Shown here one piece after another: positions 1 to 7,083 of a stretch of 9,734 nt of DNA. The notes below the pieces were generated by a model. That model worked only from the letters and a program-made list of their open reading frames with translations. It searched no databases and was not told the DNA's origin. The position numbers and the translations under genes are program-made. This stretch comes from CAZSNH01 sp052388455. GTDB lineage: Bacteria; Pseudomonadota; Alphaproteobacteria; Rhizobiales; Hyphomicrobiaceae. Where the stretch lies: the NCBI GenBank assembly GCA_052388455.1, contig JBQTIA010000065.1, positions 1 through 9,734 on the forward strand, written 5' to 3'. Within the stretch, counting starts at the first letter, position 1. Each line of letters begins with the position of its first letter.

Positions 1-124
1 CTTGCTGTTCGGCTAGCGGTTCCCATCACCAGGGTCCGCAGAGGACTTTCACCTCCAAGTCATCGGCCGGATACCACCCCGGCCAAACAGTGCCTTGCGG
101 CACCACGCGCCATGCCTGGCGCAC
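1..124 (-). mobile_element. Group II intron, IIC-like, 5' end (domain I), truncated by the window edge
   Basis: Read on the minus strand from 124 leftwards, the sequence starts with GTGCG, the group II intron 5' boundary consensus (GUGYG). It then folds as a series of domain I hairpins: GCGCC/GGCGC (118-122 with 107-111, loop AGGCAT), GTGCC/GGCAC closed by a GCAA tetraloop (90-103), GGCCGG/CCGGCC (79-84 with 65-70) and GAGG/CCTC (52-55 with 41-44) around TGAAAGT. The segments AGGTGAAAGTCC and AACCGCTAGCCGAACAGCAAG match my memory of the Oceanobacillus iheyensis IIC intron (GGGTGAGAGTCC, AACAGTTAGCCTAACGCAAG). The element directly follows an intrinsic terminator on the same strand, the known target context of IIC introns. 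The rest of domain I, the catalytic domain V and any reverse transcriptase/maturase gene would lie left of the window. I cannot tell whether the intron is complete or active. Confidence 0.82.
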
Positions 125-266
125 CAAATAAAAACGCCCAACCCCGGGGGGCGGGGTTGGGCGCGTAGCGCTCTCGCGCGTGGCGCCGGGAGGGAAGCCG
201 GCGCCCCAGGCGTTGTCTTCGGTTAGACGGGGGGAGCTACCGATGAAACAACAACGCCTGTCTGAC
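125..266 (-). ncRNA. Candidate small regulatory RNA with anti-Shine-Dalgarno loops
   Basis: No protein frame fits this stretch, but on the minus strand it folds into a compact series of hairpins. Hairpin 1 has a perfect 10-bp stem, CAGGCGTTGT (251-260) with ACAACGCCTG (207-216), enclosing a 5-bp TCGGT/ACCGA stem (239-243 with 219-223) and a loop AGCUCCCCCCGUCUA. Hairpin 2 has a perfect 8-bp stem GGCGCCGG/CCGGCGCC (198-205 with 182-189). Its loop CUUCCCUC and the adjoining C form CCUCC, the exact complement of a ribosome binding site. A terminator hairpin closes the RNA. A promoter-like pair sits just upstream. The plan of several hairpins with C/U-rich anti-SD loops and a terminator recalls the alphaproteobacterial alpha-r14 and CcsR/'cuckoo' sRNAs, but I cannot assign it to a family. 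The 5' end near 264-266 is inferred from promoter spacing. It could instead be a structured 3' UTR of lolA. Confidence 0.6.
126..163 (-). terminator. Intrinsic terminator of the candidate sRNA; insertion site of the group II intron
   Basis: A perfect 11-bp inverted repeat, CGCCCAACCCC / GGGGTTGGGCG (135-145 and 153-163), encloses a 7-nt loop. On the minus strand it is followed directly by TTTTTATTT, so it terminates leftward transcription. On the plus strand the hairpin has no T-run after it. The group II intron boundary lies one base beyond the T-tract. The hairpin may also end read-through transcripts coming from lolA. Confidence 0.85.
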
Positions 267-270
267 GGTG

Positions 271-297
271 ATTTAAGCGCAAGCAGATAATTTTCAA
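271..297 (-). promoter_or_regulatory. Possible sigma-70-type promoter of the sRNA
   Basis: On the minus strand a -35-like TTGAAA (292-297) is followed after 15 bp by TTAAAT (271-276), or after 16 bp by TAAATC (270-275), as a -10. Transcription would begin near 264-266, a few bases before the first stem of the hairpin series. The -35 is good and the -10 mediocre. The fit with the RNA structure start is what makes this worth listing. Confidence 0.4.
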
Positions 298-450
298 CAG
301 GGGGGACAGGCCGCTATCACGAAAAGTTTACCAAAGCGGGCGTTTCACCCCCACATGAAGTGTTGCAGCGCGTCCGAAACGCAACATCGAAACAACGACA
401 CTTTCGCTATTGATTCGCTGTTTTTTATTGCGAAATCCGTAGGTTGAGTG
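298..450. other. Non-coding stretch between lolA and the sRNA promoter
   Basis: No credible reading frame lies here. On the minus strand it is the 3' flank of lolA. It is more AT-rich than its surroundings, notably the run TTTTTTATT at 421-429, and has only weak hairpins such as GCGT/ACGC near 369-382. I see no convincing terminator directly behind lolA, so lolA transcripts may continue to the terminator at 126-163. Confidence 0.5.
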
Positions 451-1275
451 TCATGGCGTGGTTTTCATCAGTCCGACGGGGTTGATCTTAAATTGACCAT
501 CGTCGATCTGGGCACCAAGGGCCAGTTCACCGACTTCGACCTGTGTTGCCACGCCCTGGGCGTCCGTCGTGATCCATTCCTTCAATTCGAGCGAGGCGCC
601 TCGGGTCAGCGAGAGGCGAATGCGCCCCGGCGTATCAGGGCTTTTGTCGCGCAGTCCAACCACGATCCGGTCGTCGGCTTCCAGCACCTCGACGATGCAT
701 GCGTCGCGCCCGAGATCGACGTCCTTTCGCAGCAGCAGCCGGAACGGCGTCTGATCGAGAGAGATGCGATCCTCGTTGTTCAGATCCAGATCCTGGATGG
801 CGAGGTACTCGCCATCGGAAATGATGACCTGCTTGGAAGGCAAAGAATAGTCGAACCGGAACCGGCCCGGACGCTTGACGGAGAATTTCCCCTTCATCCG
901 CTTCTGGTCCGACGTGGTCTGCACGAAGCGGCCCTGTAGCGTCGTCAGTCCGCCGAAATAGGCGGTGACCTGCTTGACGACTTCAACCTGCTTGTCATCG
1001 AGCGTCAGACAGGTTCGTCCGCTCGGCGCAACCTCGGCGTTCCAGCCGCCGCCTCCAACCGCTTCGGCGCCCGTCGCAGGCGAGGCCGCGGGAGCGGCAG
1101 CGGGCGGCGGCGCCGCAGAGGCGGGGGCCTGCGCAGGAGCCGGCACGGCCTGCGCCATGGCCGGAGCCGAGACAGCGACCGCCGTAAGGGACAGCAGACC
1201 GGCACATGCGAGCGCCGCTGCGATTCTGGTCTTCAGTCTCATGAAACCCCTGGCAAGCCCCTGGAAACGAGACAT
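451..1275 (-). CDS. lolA: Outer-membrane lipoprotein carrier protein LolA
   Basis: LolA is the periplasmic chaperone that takes lipoproteins from the LolCDE transporter in the inner membrane and hands them to the outer membrane. The frame gives 274 aa. Met12 (codon at 1240-1242) is probably the true start: it has AGGGG a few bases upstream and begins a clean signal peptide, MRLKTRIAAALACAGLLSL, ending at AMAQA near residue 43. An unusual Ala/Pro-rich segment (about 44-75) precedes the LolA domain (about 90-270). That domain shows the typical VTAYFGGLTTLQGRFVQT, then GKFSVKRPGRFRFDY and LLLRKDVDLG. The mature domain has the usual length, and the low-complexity linker is the extra part. It lies downstream of ftsK on the same strand, as is common in Hyphomicrobiales. 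No terminator follows it closely. Confidence 0.9.
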   Translation of the reverse strand: MSRFQGLARGFMRLKTRIAAALACAGLLSLTAVAVSAPAMAQAVPAPAQAPASAAPPPAAAPAASPATGAEAVGGGGWNAEVAPSGRTCLTLDDKQVEVVKQVTAYFGGLTTLQGRFVQTTSDQKRMKGKFSVKRPGRFRFDYSLPSKQVIISDGEYLAIQDLDLNNEDRISLDQTPFRLLLRKDVDLGRDACIVEVLEADDRIVVGLRDKSPDTPGRIRLSLTRGASLELKEWITTDAQGVATQVEVGELALGAQIDDGQFKINPVGLMKTTP

Positions 1276-1324
1276 TTTGCGATCTACCCCGACGCGAGTG
1301 TGATGAAAAATACGTCGAGAACTT

Positions 1325-1337
1325 GACGCCCCTTATA
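1325..1337 (-). promoter_or_regulatory. Weak candidate promoter for lolA
   Basis: In the gap between ftsK and lolA the minus strand carries TATAAG (1332-1337), a reasonable -10, with a poor -35 (GTGGCG region) about 18 bp upstream. Transcription would start near 1325, leaving an 80-bp leader before the Met12 start of lolA. No terminator hairpin with a T-run follows ftsK, so lolA could also be read from the ftsK transcript. This is a low-confidence call based on a single hexamer. Confidence 0.25.
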
Positions 1338-1426
1338 GCGGCTCGGGAAGCGGCGCGCCACGCGGCGTTGCGCCAGGGATCGAGTGGCACGGCCGCCGGC
1401 TCGACAGGCGAGGCGGCGTCCCGCCC

Positions 1427-4105
1427 TTACGCCCCGCGCCCGTCAGACGCGCCGCCGACCACATCGCGCTTGCCGGCCGTGGTGGCGGCGGTGACGACGC
1501 CCTCCCGCTGCATCCGCTCGATCAAGTCCGCGGCCCGGTTGTAGCCGATACCGAGGCGCCGCTGGATGTAGCTGGTCGAAGCGCGGCGGTCGCGCATCAC
1601 GATCGCGACGGCGCGGTCGTAGAGATCGTCGTCGCCGGACGCCCGGGCGGCGGAGTCTGCCGCGACGTCCGATCCGGCCGACGCGGTGTCGGTGATGCCT
1701 TCGAGATAACGGGTCGGCCCCTGCTCGCGCAGGAACTGGGCGATCTGATCCACCTCCTCATCGGAGACGAAGGGTCCGTGCACGCGCACGATCTGGCCGG
1801 AGCCGCCCGAGAACAGCATGTCGCCCTGGCCGAGAAGCTGCTCGGCGCCCTGATCGTTGAGGATCGTGCGGCTGTCGACCTTCGAGGCCACCTTGAAGCT
1901 GATGCGGGTCGGGAAATTGGCCTTGATCGTTCCGGTTACGACATCGACGGAGGGTCGCTGCGTGGCCATGATCAGATGGATGCCGGCAGCCCGCGCCATC
2001 TGCGCCAGCCGCTGTACCGCCTGTTCGATCTCCTTGCCGGCAACCACCATCAGATCGGCGAATTCATCGACGACGACGACGATGTAGGGCATCGGTGCGA
2101 GGTCCATCTCCTGGCGCTCGTAGACCGCCTCGCCCGTGCGGCTGTCGAAGCCTGTCTGCACCGTGCGCGCGATCAGCTCGCCGCGCTTGTTGGCATTGCG
2201 AACCCGGTTGTTGAACACGTCGATCGAGCGCACGGAGAGCTTGGCCATGCGCTTGTAGCGCTCGTCCATCTCCTGCACCGCCCAATTCAACGCAGCGACG
2301 GCCTTCTGCGGCTCGGTGACGACCGGCGTCAGTAGATGCGGAATGCCGTTGTAGACGGACAGCTCCAGCATCTTCGGGTCGATCATCAGCAGGCGGCAGT
2401 CCTCCGGCGTGTGACGATAGAGAAGCGAGAGGACGAACGCATTGATGCCGACTGACTTGCCGGAACCCGTGGTGCCGGCGACGAGGACGTGCGGCATGCG
2501 CGCGAGATCGGCGATGACCGGCTCGCCGCCGATCGACTTGCCGAGTGCCAGCGGCAGCAGGCACTCGCTGCCGCGGAAGGCGTCGGATTCCAGCAGCTCG
2601 CGCAGCAGCACGCCCTCACGGCGCGGATTGGGCAGCTCGATGCCGATGGCGTTGCGGCCGGGCACGACGGCGACGCGCACGCTGACTGCGCTCATCGAGC
2701 GCGCGATATCGTCGGCGAGCGAGATGACGCGCGAGGATTTCGTGCCCCGCACCGGCTCGAACTCGAACAGCGTCACCACAGGGCCGGGCCGGATCTCCTT
2801 GATCTCACCCTTGACGCCGAAATCGGCAAGCACGTCTTCCAGAAGCCGCGCGTTGCCGCGCAGCATGGTCTGCGTGAACTCGGCGCTCGGCCGCTGGGCC
2901 GGTGGACGCTTGAGCAGGTTGAGCGACGGACGCTTGAGGTTTGTCGGCTCCGCCGTCCGATCCCGCGGTTTCAAGCTGCGCAAAAACGACGATCCCGGAA
3001 TCTTGCGAAGCGCGGGGGCATCCCCGGCGGCGGGCGCGAAACGGGCGGCAATGGAGCGGCTGGCCTTCTCGGTGCGCGCATCGAATTCTGCTCCAGCGTC
3101 TTCGAAATCCTGCGTTTCCTCGTCTTGATGCAGCCCTTCGGCGCGATGGAGGACACCGGGCAGCGCTCCGGCCGCCGAACCCGCAGCCGGCATCCACCCG
3201 CCCGCGGCCACCGCAGGCCTATCGTCGTGATCGTCACCGGCCGCGAAGGCTTGCGCTCCGCCATCTCTCGCCGAGACGTCGCGAGCGTGCGCGTGCGGGG
3301 CGGGCCGAGGACCATGCGGCGACGCCGGACTGGCACGGCGGGCATCGGGCATCCGGCGGTCGGCGTCGAAGCGGGGCTCGGCCGGTCTGGCCATCTGCAA
3401 TCCGCCGAGGGTCGAGCGCAGACGCTGCGCTTCGGCCCACAGGTTGTCGCTCCAAGAGCCGGACGTATCGTAGGGCGAGCGGCGGGTGAGCGCGACGAGG
3501 TCTTTCAGCTCGAGGCCGACCGAGTACATCATCGCCGAGGCGCCGGAGATGAAGAACAGCAGTCCGGCCGCCGCCGCCGCCCGCTCGGGATTGATCAGCG
3601 AGAAGATGTTGGCCGCCATGTTGAACACGGCATCGCCGAGGATGCCGCCGAGGCCGTGATGGAGCGGCCACGCCGATGGCACCGGCAGCGACGACAGGGC
3701 GCCGGCCAGGAGCAGCACCGACAACGGGAAGAACGCCGCCTTGGAGCGGAAGCGCACGATGCGCTCGCCGAGCACCAGCTCCAGCCCCCACAGCATCGGC
3801 GCGAGGAGCGCCAGCGCGGTTGCAAAACCGAGCATCTGGAGCATCAGATCGGAGAGCACCGCGCCGAGCGGACCGAGTGCGTTGCGGGCCGGCCCGCCAG
3901 TGGCGTGCGTCAGGGAGGGATCGGTCAGCGCCCAGGTGAGCAGCGAAAGCCAGAGAGCGGCGATGACGGCGAGCAGCAGATAGCCGCTGGCGCGGCCGAG
4001 CAGGCGCACGAGCCTGTCTTCCAGCGTGGCTGGAAAGAGGGGCTGCTGCGGCAGTCCTGAGAACCGGGAATCGATCACTTGCGAACGTCTCTTACGCAAA
4101 TACAA
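1427..4105 (-). CDS. ftsK: DNA translocase FtsK
   Basis: FtsK anchors at the division septum and pumps chromosomal DNA so that the dif region is resolved and sisters are segregated. From the first possible start the protein is 892 aa. It has four membrane segments (about 41-58, 85-108, 122-140, 170-198), a low-complexity Pro/Ala/Arg/Asp linker (about 205-400), then the RecA-like motor with Walker A GTTGSGKS (544-551) and Walker B VVVVDEF (676-682). The C-terminal winged-helix gamma domain (about 828-875, including RASTSYIQRRLGIGYNRAA) reads the orienting KOPS sites. The codon at 4105 is TTG without a visible ribosome binding site and overlaps the aminotransferase by 14 bp. The GTG at 4078, 13 bp after that gene's stop and preceded by AAGAGACG, is a better start and costs nine residues. 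All catalytic parts look intact. Confidence 0.95.
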   Translation of the reverse strand: MYLRKRRSQVIDSRFSGLPQQPLFPATLEDRLVRLLGRASGYLLLAVIAALWLSLLTWALTDPSLTHATGGPARNALGPLGAVLSDLMLQMLGFATALALLAPMLWGLELVLGERIVRFRSKAAFFPLSVLLLAGALSSLPVPSAWPLHHGLGGILGDAVFNMAANIFSLINPERAAAAAGLLFFISGASAMMYSVGLELKDLVALTRRSPYDTSGSWSDNLWAEAQRLRSTLGGLQMARPAEPRFDADRRMPDARRASPASPHGPRPAPHAHARDVSARDGGAQAFAAGDDHDDRPAVAAGGWMPAAGSAAGALPGVLHRAEGLHQDEETQDFEDAGAEFDARTEKASRSIAARFAPAAGDAPALRKIPGSSFLRSLKPRDRTAEPTNLKRPSLNLLKRPPAQRPSAEFTQTMLRGNARLLEDVLADFGVKGEIKEIRPGPVVTLFEFEPVRGTKSSRVISLADDIARSMSAVSVRVAVVPGRNAIGIELPNPRREGVLLRELLESDAFRGSECLLPLALGKSIGGEPVIADLARMPHVLVAGTTGSGKSVGINAFVLSLLYRHTPEDCRLLMIDPKMLELSVYNGIPHLLTPVVTEPQKAVAALNWAVQEMDERYKRMAKLSVRSIDVFNNRVRNANKRGELIARTVQTGFDSRTGEAVYERQEMDLAPMPYIVVVVDEFADLMVVAGKEIEQAVQRLAQMARAAGIHLIMATQRPSVDVVTGTIKANFPTRISFKVASKVDSRTILNDQGAEQLLGQGDMLFSGGSGQIVRVHGPFVSDEEVDQIAQFLREQGPTRYLEGITDTASAGSDVAADSAARASGDDDLYDRAVAIVMRDRRASTSYIQRRLGIGYNRAADLIERMQREGVVTAATTAGKRDVVGGASDGRGA

Positions 4106-5318
4106 GACTTAAGCGTTCGAGCGCCTCCCGGATCAGCTTCGCGTCCTGAACCAACGCCACGCGCACATAGTCTGCGCCCGGATTGGTCCCGTCACGCCCC
4201 GGCTGAGCCAGATAGGCACCGGGGATGACCTTGACGCCGGAAGATTTCCATAAGGTTACCGCCGCCTTCTCGCCGCCTCCGAATTGGCTCACATCGAGCC
4301 ACAGGCAGAAGCCGCCGGCCGGCCTGGAATATCTGAGACGGGAACCGAGCACCTCGTCGGCTAATGCGAATTTCTCGCGATAGGCGGCGCGCGCGGCCTC
4401 GACGTGGGCTTCGTCGCTCCAGGCGGCTGCCGAGGCATGCTGCACCGCTCCCGGTACCTGCGGCGCGCACATGTTGCGGATCTCGCCGTAGGCATCGAGA
4501 AAGCGGGCATCGCCAGCGCAGAAACCCGAGCGCAGTCCGGGCAGGTTCGAGCGTTTGGAGAGCGAGTTGAACACGACGAGGTTGGCGAACCGATCGGGGG
4601 TCGCCGCAGCCACCGCCAGACCGCCGACCGGCGCCGAGCGCGTATAGATCTCCGAATAGCACTCGTCGAGCAGCAGCATGAAGTCGTACTCGCGGGCCAG
4701 GGCCAGAGCACGGGCGATGTAACGGGCGTCCGCGACAGCGCCCTGCGGATTGGCGGGCGAGCAGATGAAGAGGGCCACGGTTCGCGCCAGCCGCTCCCGG
4801 TCGGCCGCCACTTCGTCGAGGTCGGGGAGGAAGCCTTGCGCACGCCCCGCATTGAGGAACGCCGGCTCGGCGCCGACGGCGAGCGCGCCGGCGATGTAGG
4901 CCGAGTAGTACGGATTGCACATCTGGATGACGGGCCGACCGGCGATACGGCGGCGGCCAACGGCTGGCAGGCAGGCGAAGAACAGCCCCTCGCGCGAGCC
5001 ATTCAGCGGCAGCACCTCGCACGCCGGATCGATGCCGCCGGCTATGGCGTAGCGGCGGCCGAGCCAGGCGGCGACGGCGCCGCGCAGTTCGTCGGTCCCG
5101 CGGATCGGCGGATACTTTCCGAAGAGCGGCGTCGCCTCGGCCAGCCTAGCCGCGATGAACTCCGGCATCGCCTCCCGCGGCTCACCGATGGTCAGCTCGA
5201 TGGGGAGCGCGTCGCCCGGCGCGATCCCGTCGAGCAGCCGCCGTAACCGCGTGAACGGCGATGCTATGGCACCGGCGGTCAGCGCGTGCAGGTCGAACGT
5301 CGGTGGCATGAGTTGCAT
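4092..5318 (-). CDS. dapC: PLP-dependent aminotransferase, DapC-like (N-succinyldiaminopimelate aminotransferase)
   Basis: This is a 408-aa fold-type I, class I/II aminotransferase, the usual length for the family. Visible landmarks are NGSREG (106-111, cofactor phosphate side), SPANPQG (187-193), the pyridine-nitrogen Asp218 in LLLDECYSEIY, the Schiff-base Lys255 in SLSKRSNLPGLRSGF, and the carboxylate-binding Arg386 in DYVRVALV. The sequence around Lys255 is the form I associate with DapC, which converts N-succinyl-2-amino-6-ketopimelate to N-succinyl-LL-diaminopimelate with glutamate, feeding lysine and peptidoglycan synthesis. Exact substrate is inferred. AGGA lies just before ATG 5318, so Met4 (5309) is an alternative start. 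It runs directly into ftsK, so the two are probably co-transcribed. The gene to its right is divergent. Confidence 0.85.
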   Translation of the reverse strand: MQLMPPTFDLHALTAGAIASPFTRLRRLLDGIAPGDALPIELTIGEPREAMPEFIAARLAEATPLFGKYPPIRGTDELRGAVAAWLGRRYAIAGGIDPACEVLPLNGSREGLFFACLPAVGRRRIAGRPVIQMCNPYYSAYIAGALAVGAEPAFLNAGRAQGFLPDLDEVAADRERLARTVALFICSPANPQGAVADARYIARALALAREYDFMLLLDECYSEIYTRSAPVGGLAVAAATPDRFANLVVFNSLSKRSNLPGLRSGFCAGDARFLDAYGEIRNMCAPQVPGAVQHASAAAWSDEAHVEAARAAYREKFALADEVLGSRLRYSRPAGGFCLWLDVSQFGGGEKAAVTLWKSSGVKVIPGAYLAQPGRDGTNPGADYVRVALVQDAKLIREALERLSLVFA

Positions 5319-5363
5319 GATCCTGACGAATTCCGTGTGCCGTCACCGACGTAGCCGCCGGGT

Positions 5364-5382
5364 CATGGGGTGTCCATGGGGT
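5364..5382 (+). repeat. Short direct repeat in the divergent intergenic region
   Basis: CATGGGGT occurs at 5364-5371 and again at 5375-5382, an 11-bp period that would put both copies on the same face of the helix. It lies between the aminotransferase start and the beta-helix gene start, where a regulator could bind. The copies are short and may be chance in GC-rich DNA. Confidence 0.3.
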
Positions 5383-5458
5383 CGGGCGCGATGGCCACCA
5401 AGAGATGTGACGTTTGCCCACGGCGGCCGGGCAGGCGAAGATGCGGGACCGGTGCAGT

Positions 5459-5475
5459 GGTTCCTGGGAGGAACC
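5459..5475. promoter_or_regulatory. Perfect inverted repeat, possible operator ahead of the beta-helix gene
   Basis: GGTTCCT-GGG-AGGAACC is a perfect 7-bp inverted repeat with a 3-bp centre, 53 bp upstream of the beta-helix start codon. A -10-like TAAATC follows at 5492-5497, so the right half would overlap the -35 position of a plus-strand promoter. That placement would suit a repressor or activator site. No T-run follows, so it is not a terminator. The regulator is unknown. Confidence 0.3.
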
Positions 5476-5527
5476 GGACCATCCGAGACGCTAAATCCCC
5501 CGCCCCCACCAAGAAGGGCCCAGCCTG

Positions 5528-7009
5528 ATGAGACAACGATCCGAACCGAATTCGACGTCTGACCGATACCCGACGATGGCCCTGCTTGCCGCATTTGCTG
5601 CGGGCGGACTCTGGGCAGGATCCGAGATCGAGGGCGCAAGGGCGGCGGGACCGGTCGGGGCGGACTCGGCTCCGCGGGCCGTGACGGTGGCGCGCACGAC
5701 CACGATTCCAGCCTGCACCGCGTTCGTCGACGCCGCCGCGGCGAAGGGCGGCGACGGAACACCGAGTCGGCCGCACAAGACCATCGCGACCGCGATCGGC
5801 GCGACGGAGCCCGGCGGCATCATCTGCGTCGCAGAGGGAACCTACGCGGAGCAGATCGAGCCTGGAGAAAAGTTTTTCACGCTCGCCGGCGGTTTTCAGC
5901 GCGGATCGGATTTCAAGGTGCGCGATTCCGCGAAGTTCGTCTCCAAGGCCAAAGGCAAGGGCGGCTCCTTCCTGCGCATCGTCGATCCCGGCCCCAAAGA
6001 CGGCGAGCTGACTGCCATCGACGGCTTCGAGATCAGCGGCTATTCGCAGGCCATTCTCCGCGATTTTTACGTGTCGCAGCGCTTCGAGATCACCAACAAC
6101 CACATCCATGACAACGTCTGCGCCGACGCGTCGATGGTCGGTGCCGGCTTCGCCTTGAACAACGTGACGGGCTCCATCCGCGGCAACGTCATCCGGAACA
6201 ACAGCTGCGGACGCGGCGGCGCAGGTTTTCTCAACGACAGCACCAACCAGAACACCGTCGTGGTCGCTGGCAACCTGATCGACGGCAACGCCGGAACCGA
6301 GCCCGACAGCGCCCACGGAGGCGCGCTCTACCTGTTCGGCAACACTCTGACGATCACCGGCAACGTCTTTACGAACAACCGCGTCACTCAGTGGGGCGGC
6401 GGGCTGTACGTCGGCGCCTACACTCCCGGCAATCAGCCGACGACGGCGACGATGTCGTGGAACGTCTATCGCGGCAACCGCGCTGGCAACAGCGGTGGTG
6501 GCTTCTTCTGCGATGATGGAGCGACCTGTCGCAGCTCGCACGAGGTCTACGAAAAAAACTGCGGCGGCAATGTCATGGTCGACGGCGGCCCCGGCGGCTC
6601 GGGTCCGACAATGTCGAAGTTCGACCACATCACCAACGTCGGCGCGCTCACGACGGACTGCCAGAACCCGGGGATCGGCATTTTCGTCAACACCTATCAG
6701 GTTGTTGCACCCGACAGCCACACCGTTACCAATTCGATCTTCTGGGGGAACGCGGAGCAGAGCGATATGGCCGTGGCCTGCAGCTCGGACTGCGGCAAGG
6801 TGAAGGTGAGCGTTGCCCACTCGATGGTGCAGACGACCTATGCCGACGGCAGCGTGAAAATTTCGTTCGGCCCGGGCATCGTGCCGCCCGCCGATCCGAT
6901 GTTCGTGGCGCCCGATGCGGGCGACTATCGCCTCGAGGCCGCGAGCCCGGCCATCGGAAAGGCCCGCGACCGCAGCGCACTCGGAGCCTACGGCGCAGGC
7001 GGAAAGTAG
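5528..7009 (+). CDS. Exported right-handed parallel beta-helix repeat protein, function unknown
   Basis: The 493-aa product starts with a short polar segment and a hydrophobic stretch (about 17-31) that looks like a signal peptide, with a possible cleavage site near ARAAG at 37-41. ATG 5528 is preceded by AGAAGG at about 11 bp. The second Met (17) would give a shorter, more ordinary signal peptide but has no ribosome binding site. Residues 65-108 (FVDAAAAKGGDGTPSRPHKT to VAEGTYAEQIEP) are the typical entry of DUF1565-like beta-helix proteins. Residues about 165-410 hold coils with Asn ladders such as NNHIHDN, GNVIRNN, GNLIDGN and GNVFTNN. The end (DPMFVAPDAGDYRLEAASPAIG...LGAYG, 457-489) is the usual C-terminal cap. 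Nine or so cysteines suggest disulfides. Family members include polysaccharide lyases and surface proteins, but no catalytic motif is recognisable here. The downstream methyltransferase gene follows after 74 bp. Confidence 0.8.
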   Translation: MRQRSEPNSTSDRYPTMALLAAFAAGGLWAGSEIEGARAAGPVGADSAPRAVTVARTTTIPACTAFVDAAAAKGGDGTPSRPHKTIATAIGATEPGGIICVAEGTYAEQIEPGEKFFTLAGGFQRGSDFKVRDSAKFVSKAKGKGGSFLRIVDPGPKDGELTAIDGFEISGYSQAILRDFYVSQRFEITNNHIHDNVCADASMVGAGFALNNVTGSIRGNVIRNNSCGRGGAGFLNDSTNQNTVVVAGNLIDGNAGTEPDSAHGGALYLFGNTLTITGNVFTNNRVTQWGGGLYVGAYTPGNQPTTATMSWNVYRGNRAGNSGGGFFCDDGATCRSSHEVYEKNCGGNVMVDGGPGGSGPTMSKFDHITNVGALTTDCQNPGIGIFVNTYQVVAPDSHTVTNSIFWGNAEQSDMAVACSSDCGKVKVSVAHSMVQTTYADGSVKISFGPGIVPPADPMFVAPDAGDYRLEAASPAIGKARDRSALGAYGAGGK

Positions 7010-7083
7010 CAACGGCGACGGGGCGGGCCGGTGCTCATTGCCGAGATCGCCGCAGACGCTGAAATCATTTTCGGCGAGGGATC

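Noticed and set aside
100..127. A CCA-ended hairpin (GCACCA) on the plus strand resembling a tRNA or tmRNA 3' end
   Set aside because: No cloverleaf, T-arm or anticodon arm can be formed. The same bases are better explained as the GTGCG boundary of the group II intron on the other strand.
135..163. Plus-strand terminator reading of the 11-bp hairpin
   Set aside because: On the plus strand the hairpin is followed by CGTAGCG with no T-run. The T-tract exists only on the minus strand.
448..939. A 163-codon plus-strand frame opposite lolA
   Set aside because: It is the antisense of the LolA domain, with no ribosome binding site or domain.
2489..4060. A 523-codon open frame on the plus strand opposite ftsK
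   Set aside because: It is Gln/Arg/Glu-rich shadow sequence of the FtsK linker and membrane region, without motifs, opposite an unmistakable ftsK.
5460..5474. GTTC-N7-GAAC as a LexA (SOS) box
   Set aside because: The alphaproteobacterial LexA site as I know it is a direct repeat GTTC-N7-GTTC. This one is inverted, and the neighbouring genes are not SOS genes.
5363..7012. A 549-codon open frame on the minus strand opposite the beta-helix gene
   Set aside because: The composition is Arg/Ala/Val/Asp-rich with no recognisable domain, and it lies antisense to a gene with a clear signal peptide, repeats and C-terminal cap. Such long shadow frames are expected at this GC content.
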